From assembly GCA_963803125.1 (NCBI GenBank), contig CAWDLR010000003.1, forward strand, positions 186,001 through 250,000: 64,000 bases of DNA, in the 5' to 3' direction. Shown in pieces: positions 38,259 through 46,265 of the stretch. The translations under genes were made by a program, and so were the position numbers. This DNA is from G963675935 sp963803125. Lineage in GTDB: Bacteria; Planctomycetota; Planctomycetia; Pirellulales; Thermoguttaceae. A model generated the notes under the pieces. It was not told the DNA's origin. It made no database searches and saw only the letters and a list, made by a program, of their open reading frames with translations. Within the stretch, counting starts at the first letter, position 1; every line of letters begins with the position of its first letter.

Positions 38259-38538
38259 AACGCTCCAGAGGTCATTCGAGAGGGATGACCGCTGATGTCG
38301 GCTCTTCGCCTCTTGCGGCAGAGCCGCCCCGGTTCAAGAACCGGGGCCACCCGCCACCCGCAGAGCCGCCCCGGTTCAAGAACCGGGGCCACCCGCCGAA
38401 CGCTCCAGAGGTCATTCGAGAGGGATGACCGCTGATGTCGGCTCTTCGCCTCTTGCGGCAGAGCCGCCCCGGTTCAAGAACCGGGGCCACCCGCCACCCG
38501 CAGAGCCGCCCCGGTTCGAGAACCGAGGCCACCCGACG
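38259..38538. repeat. Tandem 140-bp duplication built from CCGGTTCAAGAACCGG palindromes
   Basis: Two copies of a roughly 140-bp block begin near 38259 and 38399 (CGAACGCTCCAGAGG...). Each contains two GCCGCCCCGGTTCAAGAACC palindromes; the last is degenerate (CCGGTTCGAGAACCGAGG). The core is related to the GGTTCTTGAACC centre of the 48-bp repeat used by the IS. Confidence 0.92.
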
Positions 38539-38545
38539 AGGCCAA

Positions 38546-38578
38546 CAAAAAAGCCCGCGAACCGAAGTCCGCGGGCTT
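38546..38578 (-). terminator. Rho-independent terminator of the DUF1559 gene
   Basis: On the minus strand AAGCCCGCG pairs perfectly with CGCGGGCTT across a 10-nt loop, followed by TTTTTTG. It lies 47 bp after the stop of the DUF1559 gene. Confidence 0.85.
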
Positions 38579-38624
38579 GCTTGTGCTTCAGGCAATCTGC
38601 TCGCACCGCTGCGGGGCATCGCGA

Positions 38625-39761
38625 TCATTCGATGGCGGATTCGTCCAACGGCGTCAGCAGCGGCAATCCGCCGTTTGAGCTTTCATTGGGATCAAGGGGC
38701 GGAATTCCTAGGTTGCAGTACTTGATGTTCGTGGTGCCGCCAACGTTCGGTGGACAGCCTCTATCCCAGGGCGTCATGATGTGAATGTACGTCTGGATAT
38801 CCATCTGGTAGTTCAAGAACTGCACGTGCCCGTCGCAGAACGCCCCATGGAAACCGCTGCCGGTATGGGCGCTCATGACCTTGTCGGTAATCTGCGGGTT
38901 TGGAGGAGTTCCAGTAGTGTTGAATGTCCCCCATTCAAAACCGGTGCCTATCTCCGCTTGCCCCTTGCCGTAAAGGTTGTTATTCCAATTCGCCCCTCCC
39001 CCAGCGACGGACCGATCGCCGTTATACGCGCTGCCGCTGGCGTCCTTAACGTTCATGCCGGAGCTGATCATGCACGGTACGATCTGCGGATTGTGTATGT
39101 ACGATTCCGCGAGCAACAGCGTGGTTGCCGCGCCGTCATGGGCACCGATGTAGTTGATGCCGACGCGAACCGGCCTAATGGCGTACGTGGTGCTCGTCCC
39201 CTGCGCATAACCCGATTGATTGAGGCAAACGCCCATGGCCTGGCTGTCTGTTAGCAGCGTGCCGCCCGAGGCCGTGCCGGCGATTATGACTCCGCCGTCA
39301 ACGCCGCGATTGCAGACGTAACTAAGCGGCGTATCGCCGGCGCCCGCCGAGTCGGGCGGATCGGAGGGGCAGACGAGAATCTTGAGGTAGGACCTGCCCA
39401 AATTCGTAACCGTGCCGCCCGCGGTGCCGGCCACAATGCTCTCGTACAGATCTGAACGGTCGAGATCGGGCAGCAGCGCCGTGACCCAACTGACGATCTG
39501 GTTGTTCCCCAAAACCCCATTGGGAACCGACGAGGGGATCTGCGTGACGAACCCGGGGAAGTAATGCCTGCGCATCTCGAAGTTCAACATCGCCAAAGCG
39601 AGGTTGTGTTCGTTGTTTTGGCACTGCGCCTTGCGGGCGGCTTCGCGGGCGGCCTGCACGGCCGGCAGCAACAGACCGATCAATATGCCGATGATTGTAA
39701 TCACCACCAGCAACTCGACTAGCGTAAATCCGCCGACACCGCGACCCTTCGATCGTATCAT
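38625..39761 (-). CDS. DUF1559 pseudopilin-like protein
   Basis: 378 residues. The type IV pilin-like N-terminus (GGFTLVELLVVITIIGILIGLLLPAVQAAREAAR) gives prepilin cleavage after Gly and one TM helix. The body is the DUF1559 beta-rich domain, and the C-terminal VMSAHTGSGFHGAFCDGHVQFL matches the H-X9-DG signature. These proteins are amplified to dozens of copies in Planctomycetes; a role in pilus- or secretion-like surface structures is assumed, not proven. AGGGAG lies about 9 nt before the ATG. Confidence 0.94.
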   Translation of the reverse strand: MIRSKGRGVGGFTLVELLVVITIIGILIGLLLPAVQAAREAARKAQCQNNEHNLALAMLNFEMRRHYFPGFVTQIPSSVPNGVLGNNQIVSWVTALLPDLDRSDLYESIVAGTAGGTVTNLGRSYLKILVCPSDPPDSAGAGDTPLSYVCNRGVDGGVIIAGTASGGTLLTDSQAMGVCLNQSGYAQGTSTTYAIRPVRVGINYIGAHDGAATTLLLAESYIHNPQIVPCMISSGMNVKDASGSAYNGDRSVAGGGANWNNNLYGKGQAEIGTGFEWGTFNTTGTPPNPQITDKVMSAHTGSGFHGAFCDGHVQFLNYQMDIQTYIHIMTPWDRGCPPNVGGTTNIKYCNLGIPPLDPNESSNGGLPLLTPLDESAIE

Positions 39762-39857
39762 GGCTATGATCTCCCTAGATTCTCCGTCCCCAACGAAGCC
39801 TTGCCCATGCCTATTGTCTCACAATCGGCCCAAAAAATCCAGAGTCTTCGCCGAAAA

Positions 39858-39991
39858 TAGTGGTTAGTGGTTAGTGGCTAGTGGCTAGGGGGGAACGGGC
39901 GAGGTGTCCTGGCCGGCGGCGGCATCTCGCCGCGCCCCCCCGGGCGAGTGGATTCCACACTAATCACTAGCCACTAACCACTGGCCACTAC
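39858..39991. repeat. Low-complexity inverted repeats, AGTGGTTAGTGGCTAGTGG
   Basis: A run of GTGGTTAGTGGCTA units (39858-39889) is roughly complementary to CACTAGCCACTAACCACTGG (39965-39990). It separates the DUF1559 promoter from the argS stop. Confidence 0.88.
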
Positions 39992-39995
39992 GCAC

Positions 39996-42067
39996 TTACA
40001 TCTTCTCCACCACCTCGATCCCCAACAGCTCCAGGCCTTTCTGGATCGTCCGTGCGGTCAGATCGCACAGCAGCAACCGGCTGTGGCGCAGGGCGTCGCT
40101 GGGGGCGCGAAGCACGTGGCATTGCTCGAAAAACGTCGAATAGCGATTCGCCAGGTCGAAGAGATAGGACGTCAGTTGGTTCGGGCGATAGTCGGCCGCC
40201 GTCATGTCGAGCGCCTCGGAGAAGCGGAGCAGCTCCACCGCCAGCGCCCGCTCGGCCGGCGAGTCCAATATGATCGCCGCGCCGCCTGCGCCGGTCCGGC
40301 TTTCACGATCGGGCTGTAGGAGGCGACTCCTGTCGCCGATCGCGGGGCCAACGGGCAATCGGCGACAAGAGTCGCCTCCTACAGCAGCGCGCAGGGCGTC
40401 GACGTCGATGTTGCCTTTCGCGAAGATGCTCCGCACCCGGGCGTAGGCGTACTGCATGTACGTGGCCGTGTTGCCCGACATCGCCAGCATCTTGTCGTAG
40501 CTGAAGACGTAATCGCTGGTGCGGTTTTGCGAGAGGTCGGCGTATTTCAGCGCAGCGATGCCGACGCGCTCGGCGATCTGCCGCCGCTGTTGGTCGGAGA
40601 GTTCGCGTCCCTCGGGCTTGGTGTCGTCGTTGGCCGAGACGATATCCAGCGCCCGCCGCACGGCCTCGTCCAAGAGGCCTTCCAGTCCGACGGTGTCGCC
40701 GGCGCGGGTCTTGAACGGTCGGCCGTCGTCGCCCAAGACGGTGCCGAAGCTGACGTGCTGCAATTCGACGTCGCCGCAGCCCAACTGCCGCGCGGCGGCG
40801 AAAAGCTGCTTGAAGTGCAGCGACTGGCGATGATCGACGACGTAGAGGATCGCGTCGGGACGCCATTGGGTCATGCGGTAGCGGATCGTGGCCAGGTCGG
40901 TGGTGCCGTAGAGAAACGCCCCGTCCTTCTTCCGCACCAGCAGCGGCGTCTCGATGTTGTCGAAGAAGATGCCGACGGCCCCATCGCTTTCGCGGGCGAT
41001 CTTGCCGCGAGCAATTCCTCGACCACCGCCGCCAGCCGGTTCTCGTAGAAGCTCTCGCCCAACGTGTGATCGAAGGTCACGCCCAGCCGCTGGTACATGC
41101 GGTTGATTTCGTCTTCGCAGTAGGGAAGAAACTCCGACCAGAGGCGGCGATTTTCTTCGTCGCCGGCGTGCAGTTTCGCGGTTTCGGCAAGTACGTCCAG
41201 GCGAATGGTGGGATGATCGGCAGCCAGTTTCGACAGTCGCGGATCGTTTTCAATCGCGGACCGATTATTCTCAATCTTCGTCAACTCGCTAATCGCGTCG
41301 TCGAGGTCGTTTTGAGCACGGCGTATTTCATCGCCTAATTTCTCCGCGGTTTTGGTATTGGTGGCCTTGATTCTTGCTTCCGATAGTTCATATACCTTTC
41401 GCTTCTTTAGGGCGACTAGATCAATGGCCACGTCTCGAACGAACGAAGCGTGATAGTCCATCAGTTGCCGGACGACCTTGTAGAGCCGGGCGAGCTCCTC
41501 GACCGGATTTTGACGATAAGCCTCGGCGTTCAAGAAGTGCTTGTATCCGTAGAGGATCATGCCGAACTGCGTGCCCCAGTCGCCGATGTGGTTGTCGCTG
41601 ATGACGCGGTGGCCGAGGAATCGCAGCACGCGGCACAGGGCGTCGCCGATCACCGTCGAGCGGATGTGGCCGACGTGCATCGGCTTGGCCACGTTGGGGG
41701 CGGAGAAGTCGATCACGAACGTCCGCGGCCGGGCGACCGGGGCCACGCCCAAGCGCGGATCGCCCAGCGCCGCCGAAAGCCGCTCGATCAGCCACTGATT
41801 CTTAATTCGCAGATTGATGAAGCCGGGCCCGGCGATTTCGGGCGGAGCGCAAAGATCGGCGACGTCGAGCCGGGCGACGATCTCGGCGGCGATCTGCCGC
41901 GGCGGCCGGCCGAGCCGCTTCGCCAGCGGCATCGCCATGTTCGCCTGGTAGTCGCCGAACTTCGGATCCTGACTGGGACGGACCAATTCCACCATCTCGG
42001 CCGGATCATCGACCATACCGGCCAACACGGCGTGGAATCGCACTTTCAACTCGGGAAGGATGCTCAT
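39996..42067 (-). CDS. argS: Arginyl-tRNA synthetase, one frameshift and one palindrome insertion
   Basis: N-terminal tRNA-binding domain (MSILPELKVRFHAVL...), then the class I HIGH motif SAPNVAKPMHVGHIRSTVIGDALCR, the catalytic core DNHIGDWGTQFGMILYGYKHF, and the C-terminal anticodon domain ending LLGIEVVEKM. Near 41008 the frame breaks (EELLA|RSPAK...); one missing base restores LAGKIARESDGAVGIFFDN...LLVRKKDGAFLYGTTDLATI. In the KMSKS region FKTRAGDTVGLEGLLDEA is normal. An inverted repeat (40314-40384) adds about 25 residues in frame (AAVGGDSCRRLPVGPAIGDRS) in the anticodon domain. The gene is essential, so I read the break as a sequence error. Confidence 0.92.
40314..40384. repeat. TGTAGGAGGCGACTCC-family palindrome inside argS
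   Basis: 27-nt arms (40314-40340 and 40358-40384) have one mismatch around a 17-nt loop. It is translated as part of ArgS. Its left arm equals the left arm of the intergenic element at 23503. Confidence 0.95.
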
Positions 42068-42095
42068 GGCAACATTTCGGATGGTCGTGTGAACC

Positions 42096-42176
42096 GTTTA
42101 GCCGGCGAACTTGTTCGCCGCGCCGCGCATGCGAACCATCGTGGCGCTTCGCGGCGTGCAAGCGCGCCGGCTAAAC
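42096..42176. repeat. GTTTAGCCGGCG inverted pair upstream of argS
   Basis: GTTTAGCCGGCG (42096-42107) is exactly complementary to CGCCGGCTAAAC (42165-42176), with GC-rich loop sequence that has further weak pairing. It is related to the GTTTAGC-ended elements at 7185 and 61060. Confidence 0.85.
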
Positions 42177-42244
42177 CGCGGGCGCAGAAATTGCGACCTT
42201 GATTCTACAAGCGGCTGCGGCAGAACGCCACACGTCAGCAATTT

Positions 42245-42298
42245 GTATCCGGCACACGCCGTGTGCCGAATTTCCGCACACGGCGTGTGCGGGATACG
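42245..42298. repeat. GGCACACGCCGTGTGCC-family inverted repeat
   Basis: GTATCCGGCACACGCCGTG is followed by the near-complement CACGGCGTGTGCGGGATAC. It lies 7 bp from the rsfS stop. A second copy is at 48169-48247. Confidence 0.92.
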
Positions 42299-42305
42299 CT
42301 ATACG

Positions 42306-42710
42306 TCAGCGCGGCTTGGGACGGGCGACGCGCTTGGCTCGGCCCCAGAGATCTTCCAGCGCGTAGTACGCCCGCGTCTCCGGCTCGAACAGATGGACCA
42401 CCACGTCGCCGTAGTCCAACAGAATCCAGCGGCTCTCTTCGTATCCCTCGATTCCCAGGCGGTGGTCGCCCAGTCGGTCTTCCAGGGCGTGATCGATCTC
42501 CTCGCTCATGGCGTGGAGTTGGCGACGGCTGGTGCCGCTGGCCACGACGAAGTAGTCGAAGATCGAGGTAAGCTCGCGCATGTCGAGCACAACGACGTCG
42601 AAGCCGCGATTGTCCTCGGCGGTCTGCGCGGCCGTCAACGCCCTTTGCAGAGCGACATCGGACTGCCGGCGCGCCGCCGCCGCCTCGGATCGGACTGGGC
42701 TCTCACTCAT
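42306..42710 (-). CDS. rsfS: Ribosomal silencing factor RsfS
   Basis: 134 residues. The Iojap/RsfS domain is clear: NRGFDVVVLDMRELTSIFDYFVVASGTSRRQLHAMSEEID, GIEGYEESRWILLDYGDVVVHLF and TRAYYALEDLWG. It binds L14 (uL14) of the large subunit and blocks subunit joining when nutrients are low. It usually sits near nadD or other housekeeping genes; here it is next to argS, with the palindrome between. Confidence 0.94.
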   Translation of the reverse strand: MSESPVRSEAAAARRQSDVALQRALTAAQTAEDNRGFDVVVLDMRELTSIFDYFVVASGTSRRQLHAMSEEIDHALEDRLGDHRLGIEGYEESRWILLDYGDVVVHLFEPETRAYYALEDLWGRAKRVARPKPR

Positions 42711-43086
42711 GCGCAGCGGACCTCGCAGAGATGTCCAACTTCCTTACAAAGCTCCATTTTACTTGACCGCAGCGGCAATGAACAGCGGCAGGCGGCGGCA
42801 ATACCACCTGCGTGGGTGGTTTCGGCGCTTCTCTTCCTCCAAATTCGCGCTTTCTACTTGGCTTTCTTGAGGCTACTGATTAGGTTATATAAGAGGCGAA
42901 AGGCTGGTAGTCCGGCAGGATCAGATTGTCGGGTGCCACGGTTGGCTTGTCCAACCGTGCCTCGGCTCTGCTGGACGCGCCAGCAGCGGCACTCAACTCG
43001 ACAAACCAAAAATGCCGGACCACTGCCCGCCGGCCGACAATACCGGAATTGGGCGTGAGGCAAAACAAGTGCGAAGGAGACGTTCC
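42711..43086. other. Divergent gap with a GTGCCAC hairpin
   Basis: It contains nested hairpins at about 42935-42994 (GTGCCACGGTTGG-CTTGT-CCAACCGTG and GCTGG...CCAGC...GGCAC), distantly like the element at 26356. AAGGAG at 43074 serves the next gene. I see no coding region. Confidence 0.6.
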
Positions 43087-43917
43087 ATGTCTTTGAACTT
43101 GCGAAATTGGCGATTGCTCTGTTTGGTTTTGATGTCGACGCTGCTTGCGGCGACTTTGGCGGCGGCCGAGCGGCAGACACGCCGCACCCAACTCGGCCAA
43201 TACGATCCGTCCGCCCAGACCGTCGAGATGTTCGCGGCCATGGAGAAAGGGGACATCTCGGTGAGGTTGATTCCCAAGGACTCGACCGAAAGCCAAGTGC
43301 TGATCAAGAACGAGACCGATCAGCCCTTGAACGTCAAGCTGCCGGATGCGTTCGCCGGCGTGCCGGTGCTGGCGCAGCAGGCCTTTGGTGGCGCCGGCGG
43401 CGGCGGCGGTCACCACAGCGGCAGCAGCGGCAGCAGCCATAACGGTAACAACCAGAATCAGGGCACGGGCGGTGGCATGGGCGGCATGATGGGCGGCGGC
43501 ATGTTCAACGTCCCGCCCGAGAAGATCGGCAAGTTCAAAATCCCCACCGTCTGCCTCGATCACGGCAAAGCCGAGCCCCGGCCGGCCATCCCCTATACGA
43601 TCAAGCCGATCGAGAGCTACTCCTCCAAGCCCGGTGTGCGCGAGCTTTGCGAGATGCTCGGCAGCGGCAAGGTCAGCCAGCGCGCCGCCCAGGCCGCAGC
43701 CTGGCACCTGAACAACGGCATGAGTTGGGAGCAACTGGCCGCCAAGCGCGTGCGACACCTCACCGGCCAGAGTCAGCCTTACTTCAGCCCCGCCGAGATT
43801 CAGGTTGGAATGCAGTTGGCCAACAGCGCCCTAAGAGCGTCGAAGGAGAAAGAGAAGGAGAAGGCCGCGAAACCCTCGCCGGCCACGCCTTCATCGATCA
43901 GCGGCAAGGCCAAGTAA
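43087..43917 (+). CDS. Secreted protein of unknown function with Gly/Ser/Asn-rich middle
   Basis: 276 residues. The ATG at 43087 follows AAGGAG. A signal peptide (LLCLVLMSTLLAATLAAAE) precedes a domain resembling a beta-sandwich of unknown type (GDISVRLIPKDSTESQVLIKNETDQPLNVKLPDAFAGVPV). Next is a low-complexity stretch GGAGGGGGHHSGSSGSSHNG...GGGMGGMMGGGMF, then a helical C-terminus (QRAAQAAAWHLNNGMSWEQLAAKRVRHLTG). I recognise it only as a planctomycete-type hypothetical. It overlaps the 3' end of the convergent coiled-coil gene by 27 bp. Confidence 0.72.
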   Translation: MSLNLRNWRLLCLVLMSTLLAATLAAAERQTRRTQLGQYDPSAQTVEMFAAMEKGDISVRLIPKDSTESQVLIKNETDQPLNVKLPDAFAGVPVLAQQAFGGAGGGGGHHSGSSGSSHNGNNQNQGTGGGMGGMMGGGMFNVPPEKIGKFKIPTVCLDHGKAEPRPAIPYTIKPIESYSSKPGVRELCEMLGSGKVSQRAAQAAAWHLNNGMSWEQLAAKRVRHLTGQSQPYFSPAEIQVGMQLANSALRASKEKEKEKAAKPSPATPSSISGKAK

Positions 43918-45219
43918 CCCATCGCCGGCGTACGACTCCAGCCGGCCGATCTCGACCTGATACCTCAACCGCTCCGCCTGCCAGCGCTGCCATTGCTGGC
44001 GAAGCTCGATTTTCTCGTTGAGGAGTTGCTGCTCACGGGCGACCAGCCGGGTGGCTTGCTGCTGGCACTCTTCGCGGCAGGCGGCGACTGACTGCTCGAA
44101 TTGCCGCCGCTGCTCGACCAGTTTCACGTGCTCGGCCACGAGCTGGCCGCGAATCGCCTCCAGTGCCCGCTTCTGTTCGGCGGCCTCGGCGTTGGCCTGG
44201 GCGTACTGCTGGGCCAGTTTCGCCCGGATGCGGCCGAGCGACTGGGTCAGCGCCGCCGGGGGCGCCGCGCCGGAGAGCTCCGCCCAGAGTTCTTCGGTCG
44301 CCAAGCGGATTTCCAGCGTCTCGCGGTGAATGCGCCCCAGTTCGCTGCGGAGTTGTTCGAGCGCAGAGCGGCGCTGATCGACCTGCTCGGCCCGCTGCTG
44401 GATGCTGCGTCGCTTCTCCTCGACGTCGGCGATCGCCTGCCGCTGCTCGGCGGCCAACTGCTGGCGGATCGCGGCCGATTGCTTGGCAAAGTCGGCCTGT
44501 TCGGCCGCCAGGCGTTCGCACCGTTCTCGGGCTTCCGCTTGCGAGCGGGCCAGCCGGTGCTCGGCCTCTTCAAGCTGCCCGCGTCGCGATTCCAGCTCCT
44601 CGGCCGCACGCTGCAACGCTGCTTCCTTCGCGGCGTCGGGTGGGGGCGCGCCGCGTTGCTGCGCCGCCTCGACCGTAGCCAAGCGGGCCAATCGCCGCTC
44701 CACTTCGCGTTGTTTCTGCGCAAGTTCCGCGTCGCGATCGGACAATTCCTTGAGCCGCCTAGCCAGCTCCGTTTCGCCGGCGGCGGTCGCCTCAAGCCGC
44801 GCCGCCAGGTCGCGCTCGCGGCAAGCCAATTCGGCCTCGCGCGACGCCAGGTCGGTCTCGTGCTGATCGATCCACAGCCGAGCGGCCCGCGCGTCCGATT
44901 CCAATCGCGCCGTTCGCGAGTTCAACTCCGCTTCGCGGTGGTCCAACTCGCGGTGGCGACTGCTCAAGTGGGCGGCCAGTTGCGCGGCCTGCAAGCGGAT
45001 TTGCTCGGAGAGCGGCTCGTCGGGAACCAGCGGCGCCGTTGACGTCGCCTCGTCGGCCGCCGCATCGCCAGCCAACTTGCTCACCTCGTGGGGCGCGTCA
45101 ACCCGTGTCTTCACCGCCGGGGTGACGTCCTGCGGCAAGGCCGCGTCGGCCCCGCCTTCGGTCACCGGCGGCAGAACGATGGCCACCTTCATCAGATCGT
45201 CAGTCAGGTCTTGAGTCAT
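43891..45219 (-). CDS. Long coiled-coil protein of unknown function
   Basis: 442 residues from the ATG at 45219. After a Pro/Ala-rich N-terminus (about 1-70) nearly the whole chain is coiled coil with Glu/Arg/Gln heptads (REAELNSRTARLESDARAARL; KRRSIQQRAEQVDQRRSALEQL; RRQFEQSVAACREECQQQATRL). There is no TM and no recognisable catalytic domain. It may be a cytoskeletal or structural factor. Codon use looks normal for the window. Confidence 0.72.
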   Translation of the reverse strand: MTQDLTDDLMKVAIVLPPVTEGGADAALPQDVTPAVKTRVDAPHEVSKLAGDAAADEATSTAPLVPDEPLSEQIRLQAAQLAAHLSSRHRELDHREAELNSRTARLESDARAARLWIDQHETDLASREAELACRERDLAARLEATAAGETELARRLKELSDRDAELAQKQREVERRLARLATVEAAQQRGAPPPDAAKEAALQRAAEELESRRGQLEEAEHRLARSQAEARERCERLAAEQADFAKQSAAIRQQLAAEQRQAIADVEEKRRSIQQRAEQVDQRRSALEQLRSELGRIHRETLEIRLATEELWAELSGAAPPAALTQSLGRIRAKLAQQYAQANAEAAEQKRALEAIRGQLVAEHVKLVEQRRQFEQSVAACREECQQQATRLVAREQQLLNEKIELRQQWQRWQAERLRYQVEIGRLESYAGDGLLGLAADR

Positions 45220-45687
45220 TGACCGCAAGCGCAGTAGACTCCCCGCAATCGATAAGATCTTCCAGGTCTACCTATTCGGCACTTGAAGGGGCCAAGTTCA
45301 GTCCAAGTTCAGAGACTAAGGACTTGGCTCGAAACAACTTCCTGGATTTCGCGAGACAGCAAGGTCTTTGAGTCGGAAGGGAAAAGGGGAAAAGGGGAAA
45401 AATGGGAATGACTGCCAAAGAACTCCCTTCCAGGCGACCGCCCATCAACCCATCGTTCCTCCTGTGTTTCCCGTTCCTCTTTCCCCTTTTTCCTCTTTGC
45501 ACTGAGTATGCATCTCTAGATAGAATGCCTATCTTACCCAGATTGAACGCTCGATCAGTGGATTTGGGCTTCGGTGTCCGACAAATGCCAAATCTCCGAT
45601 CGGCACTACGCTTGGCGCAGAAGCGATCATCGAGCGTAGCGACGCAGACCGAACACGAGGCCGGTGTTCACCCCAATAGGGGGTCGG
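45220..45687. other. Gap of about 470 bp, no gene seen
   Basis: It contains a purine-rich run GGGAAAAGGGGAAAAGGGG (45380-45399) and, about 70 bp on, a matching pyrimidine run (CCTCTTTCCCCTTTTTCC), a loose inverted repeat. Nothing coding is supported. Confidence 0.5.
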
Positions 45688-46014
45688 CTATGCTTTGGCC
45701 TGTTCGATCGCGTCTTGCAGGCGTTTCTTCGGCTGGACGCCCACGAAGCGATCGATCACCTCGCCGTTTTTGAAGATCATCAGCGTGGGGATGCTGCTTA
45801 CCCCGTAGCTGGCGGCGGTGTTGGGGCTATTGTCGATGTTGATTTTGGCCACCTTGACCGTTCCGGCGTTCTCGCTGGCCAGTTCTTCGACGATCGGCGC
45901 GATCATTCGGCACGGCCCGCACCAAGGAGCCCAAAAGTCGATCAGCACGGGCTCGGTCGCCTGCAATACCTCGGATTGAAACTCTTGGTCGGATAGTTCT
46001 CGAACGTTGCCCAT
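45688..46014 (-). CDS. trxA: Thioredoxin
   Basis: 108 residues with the active site APWCGPCRM (Cys32 and Cys35), the cis-Pro in SSIPTLMIFKNG and the buried Asp of LIDFWAP. Length and sequence are typical of cytoplasmic TrxA, which reduces protein disulfides using thioredoxin reductase. GAAGCTCC/AAGGAGC precedes the ATG at 46014. A good sigma-70-type promoter lies at 46051-46078. Confidence 0.96.
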   Translation of the reverse strand: MGNVRELSDQEFQSEVLQATEPVLIDFWAPWCGPCRMIAPIVEELASENAGTVKVAKINIDNSPNTAASYGVSSIPTLMIFKNGEVIDRFVGVQPKKRLQDAIEQAKA

Positions 46015-46050
46015 GGGGGAAGCTCCTTGCGGTTATAATTGCCAGTGGAC

Positions 46051-46078
46051 ATTATAGCGCGGCGACTACGCTGGTCAA
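46051..46078 (-). promoter_or_regulatory. Sigma-70-type promoter of trxA
   Basis: On the minus strand TTGACC (46078-46073), a 16-nt spacer and TATAAT (46056-46051), 37 nt before the ATG. The -10 is perfect and the -35 matches 5 of 6 bases. Confidence 0.75.
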
Positions 46079-46097
46079 TCGGCCCGACGGACTGGGC

Positions 46098-46178
46098 ATG
46101 TCAACGGATTTCTGGTTAATGGTTCTTTTGCACGGAAGAGGGCGTTGGTTGCCTTAGCGATTCCCTTCGGGGTGCGGC
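46098..46178. repeat. Dispersed repeat, TTCCCTTCGGGG-GCGGCTAAAC family
   Basis: ACGGATTTC...GAGGGCGTTGG...TTCCCTTCGGGGTGCGGCTAAAC. Two better copies flank the gene at 55155-58328, and the inverse of its end forms the last unit of the 13-bp array at 7143. It is followed by two further degenerate CTTCCCTTCGTGGCGCGGCTG units. Confidence 0.82.
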
Positions 46179-46265
46179 TAAACAACGGAGCTTCCCTTCG
46201 TGGCGCGGCTGAAAAACGAGCTTCCCTGCGTGGCGTGGCTGAACACATTGTTGAGGATCATGGTT

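Noticed and set aside
38435..38725. Pro/Arg-rich open frames over the 140-bp duplication
   Set aside because: Product of repeated CCGGTTC palindromes; no start context or family.
45402..45773. 123-codon open frame after the purine-rich run
   Set aside because: Low-complexity Phe/Pro stretch and overlap with the antisense of trxA; no ribosome site.
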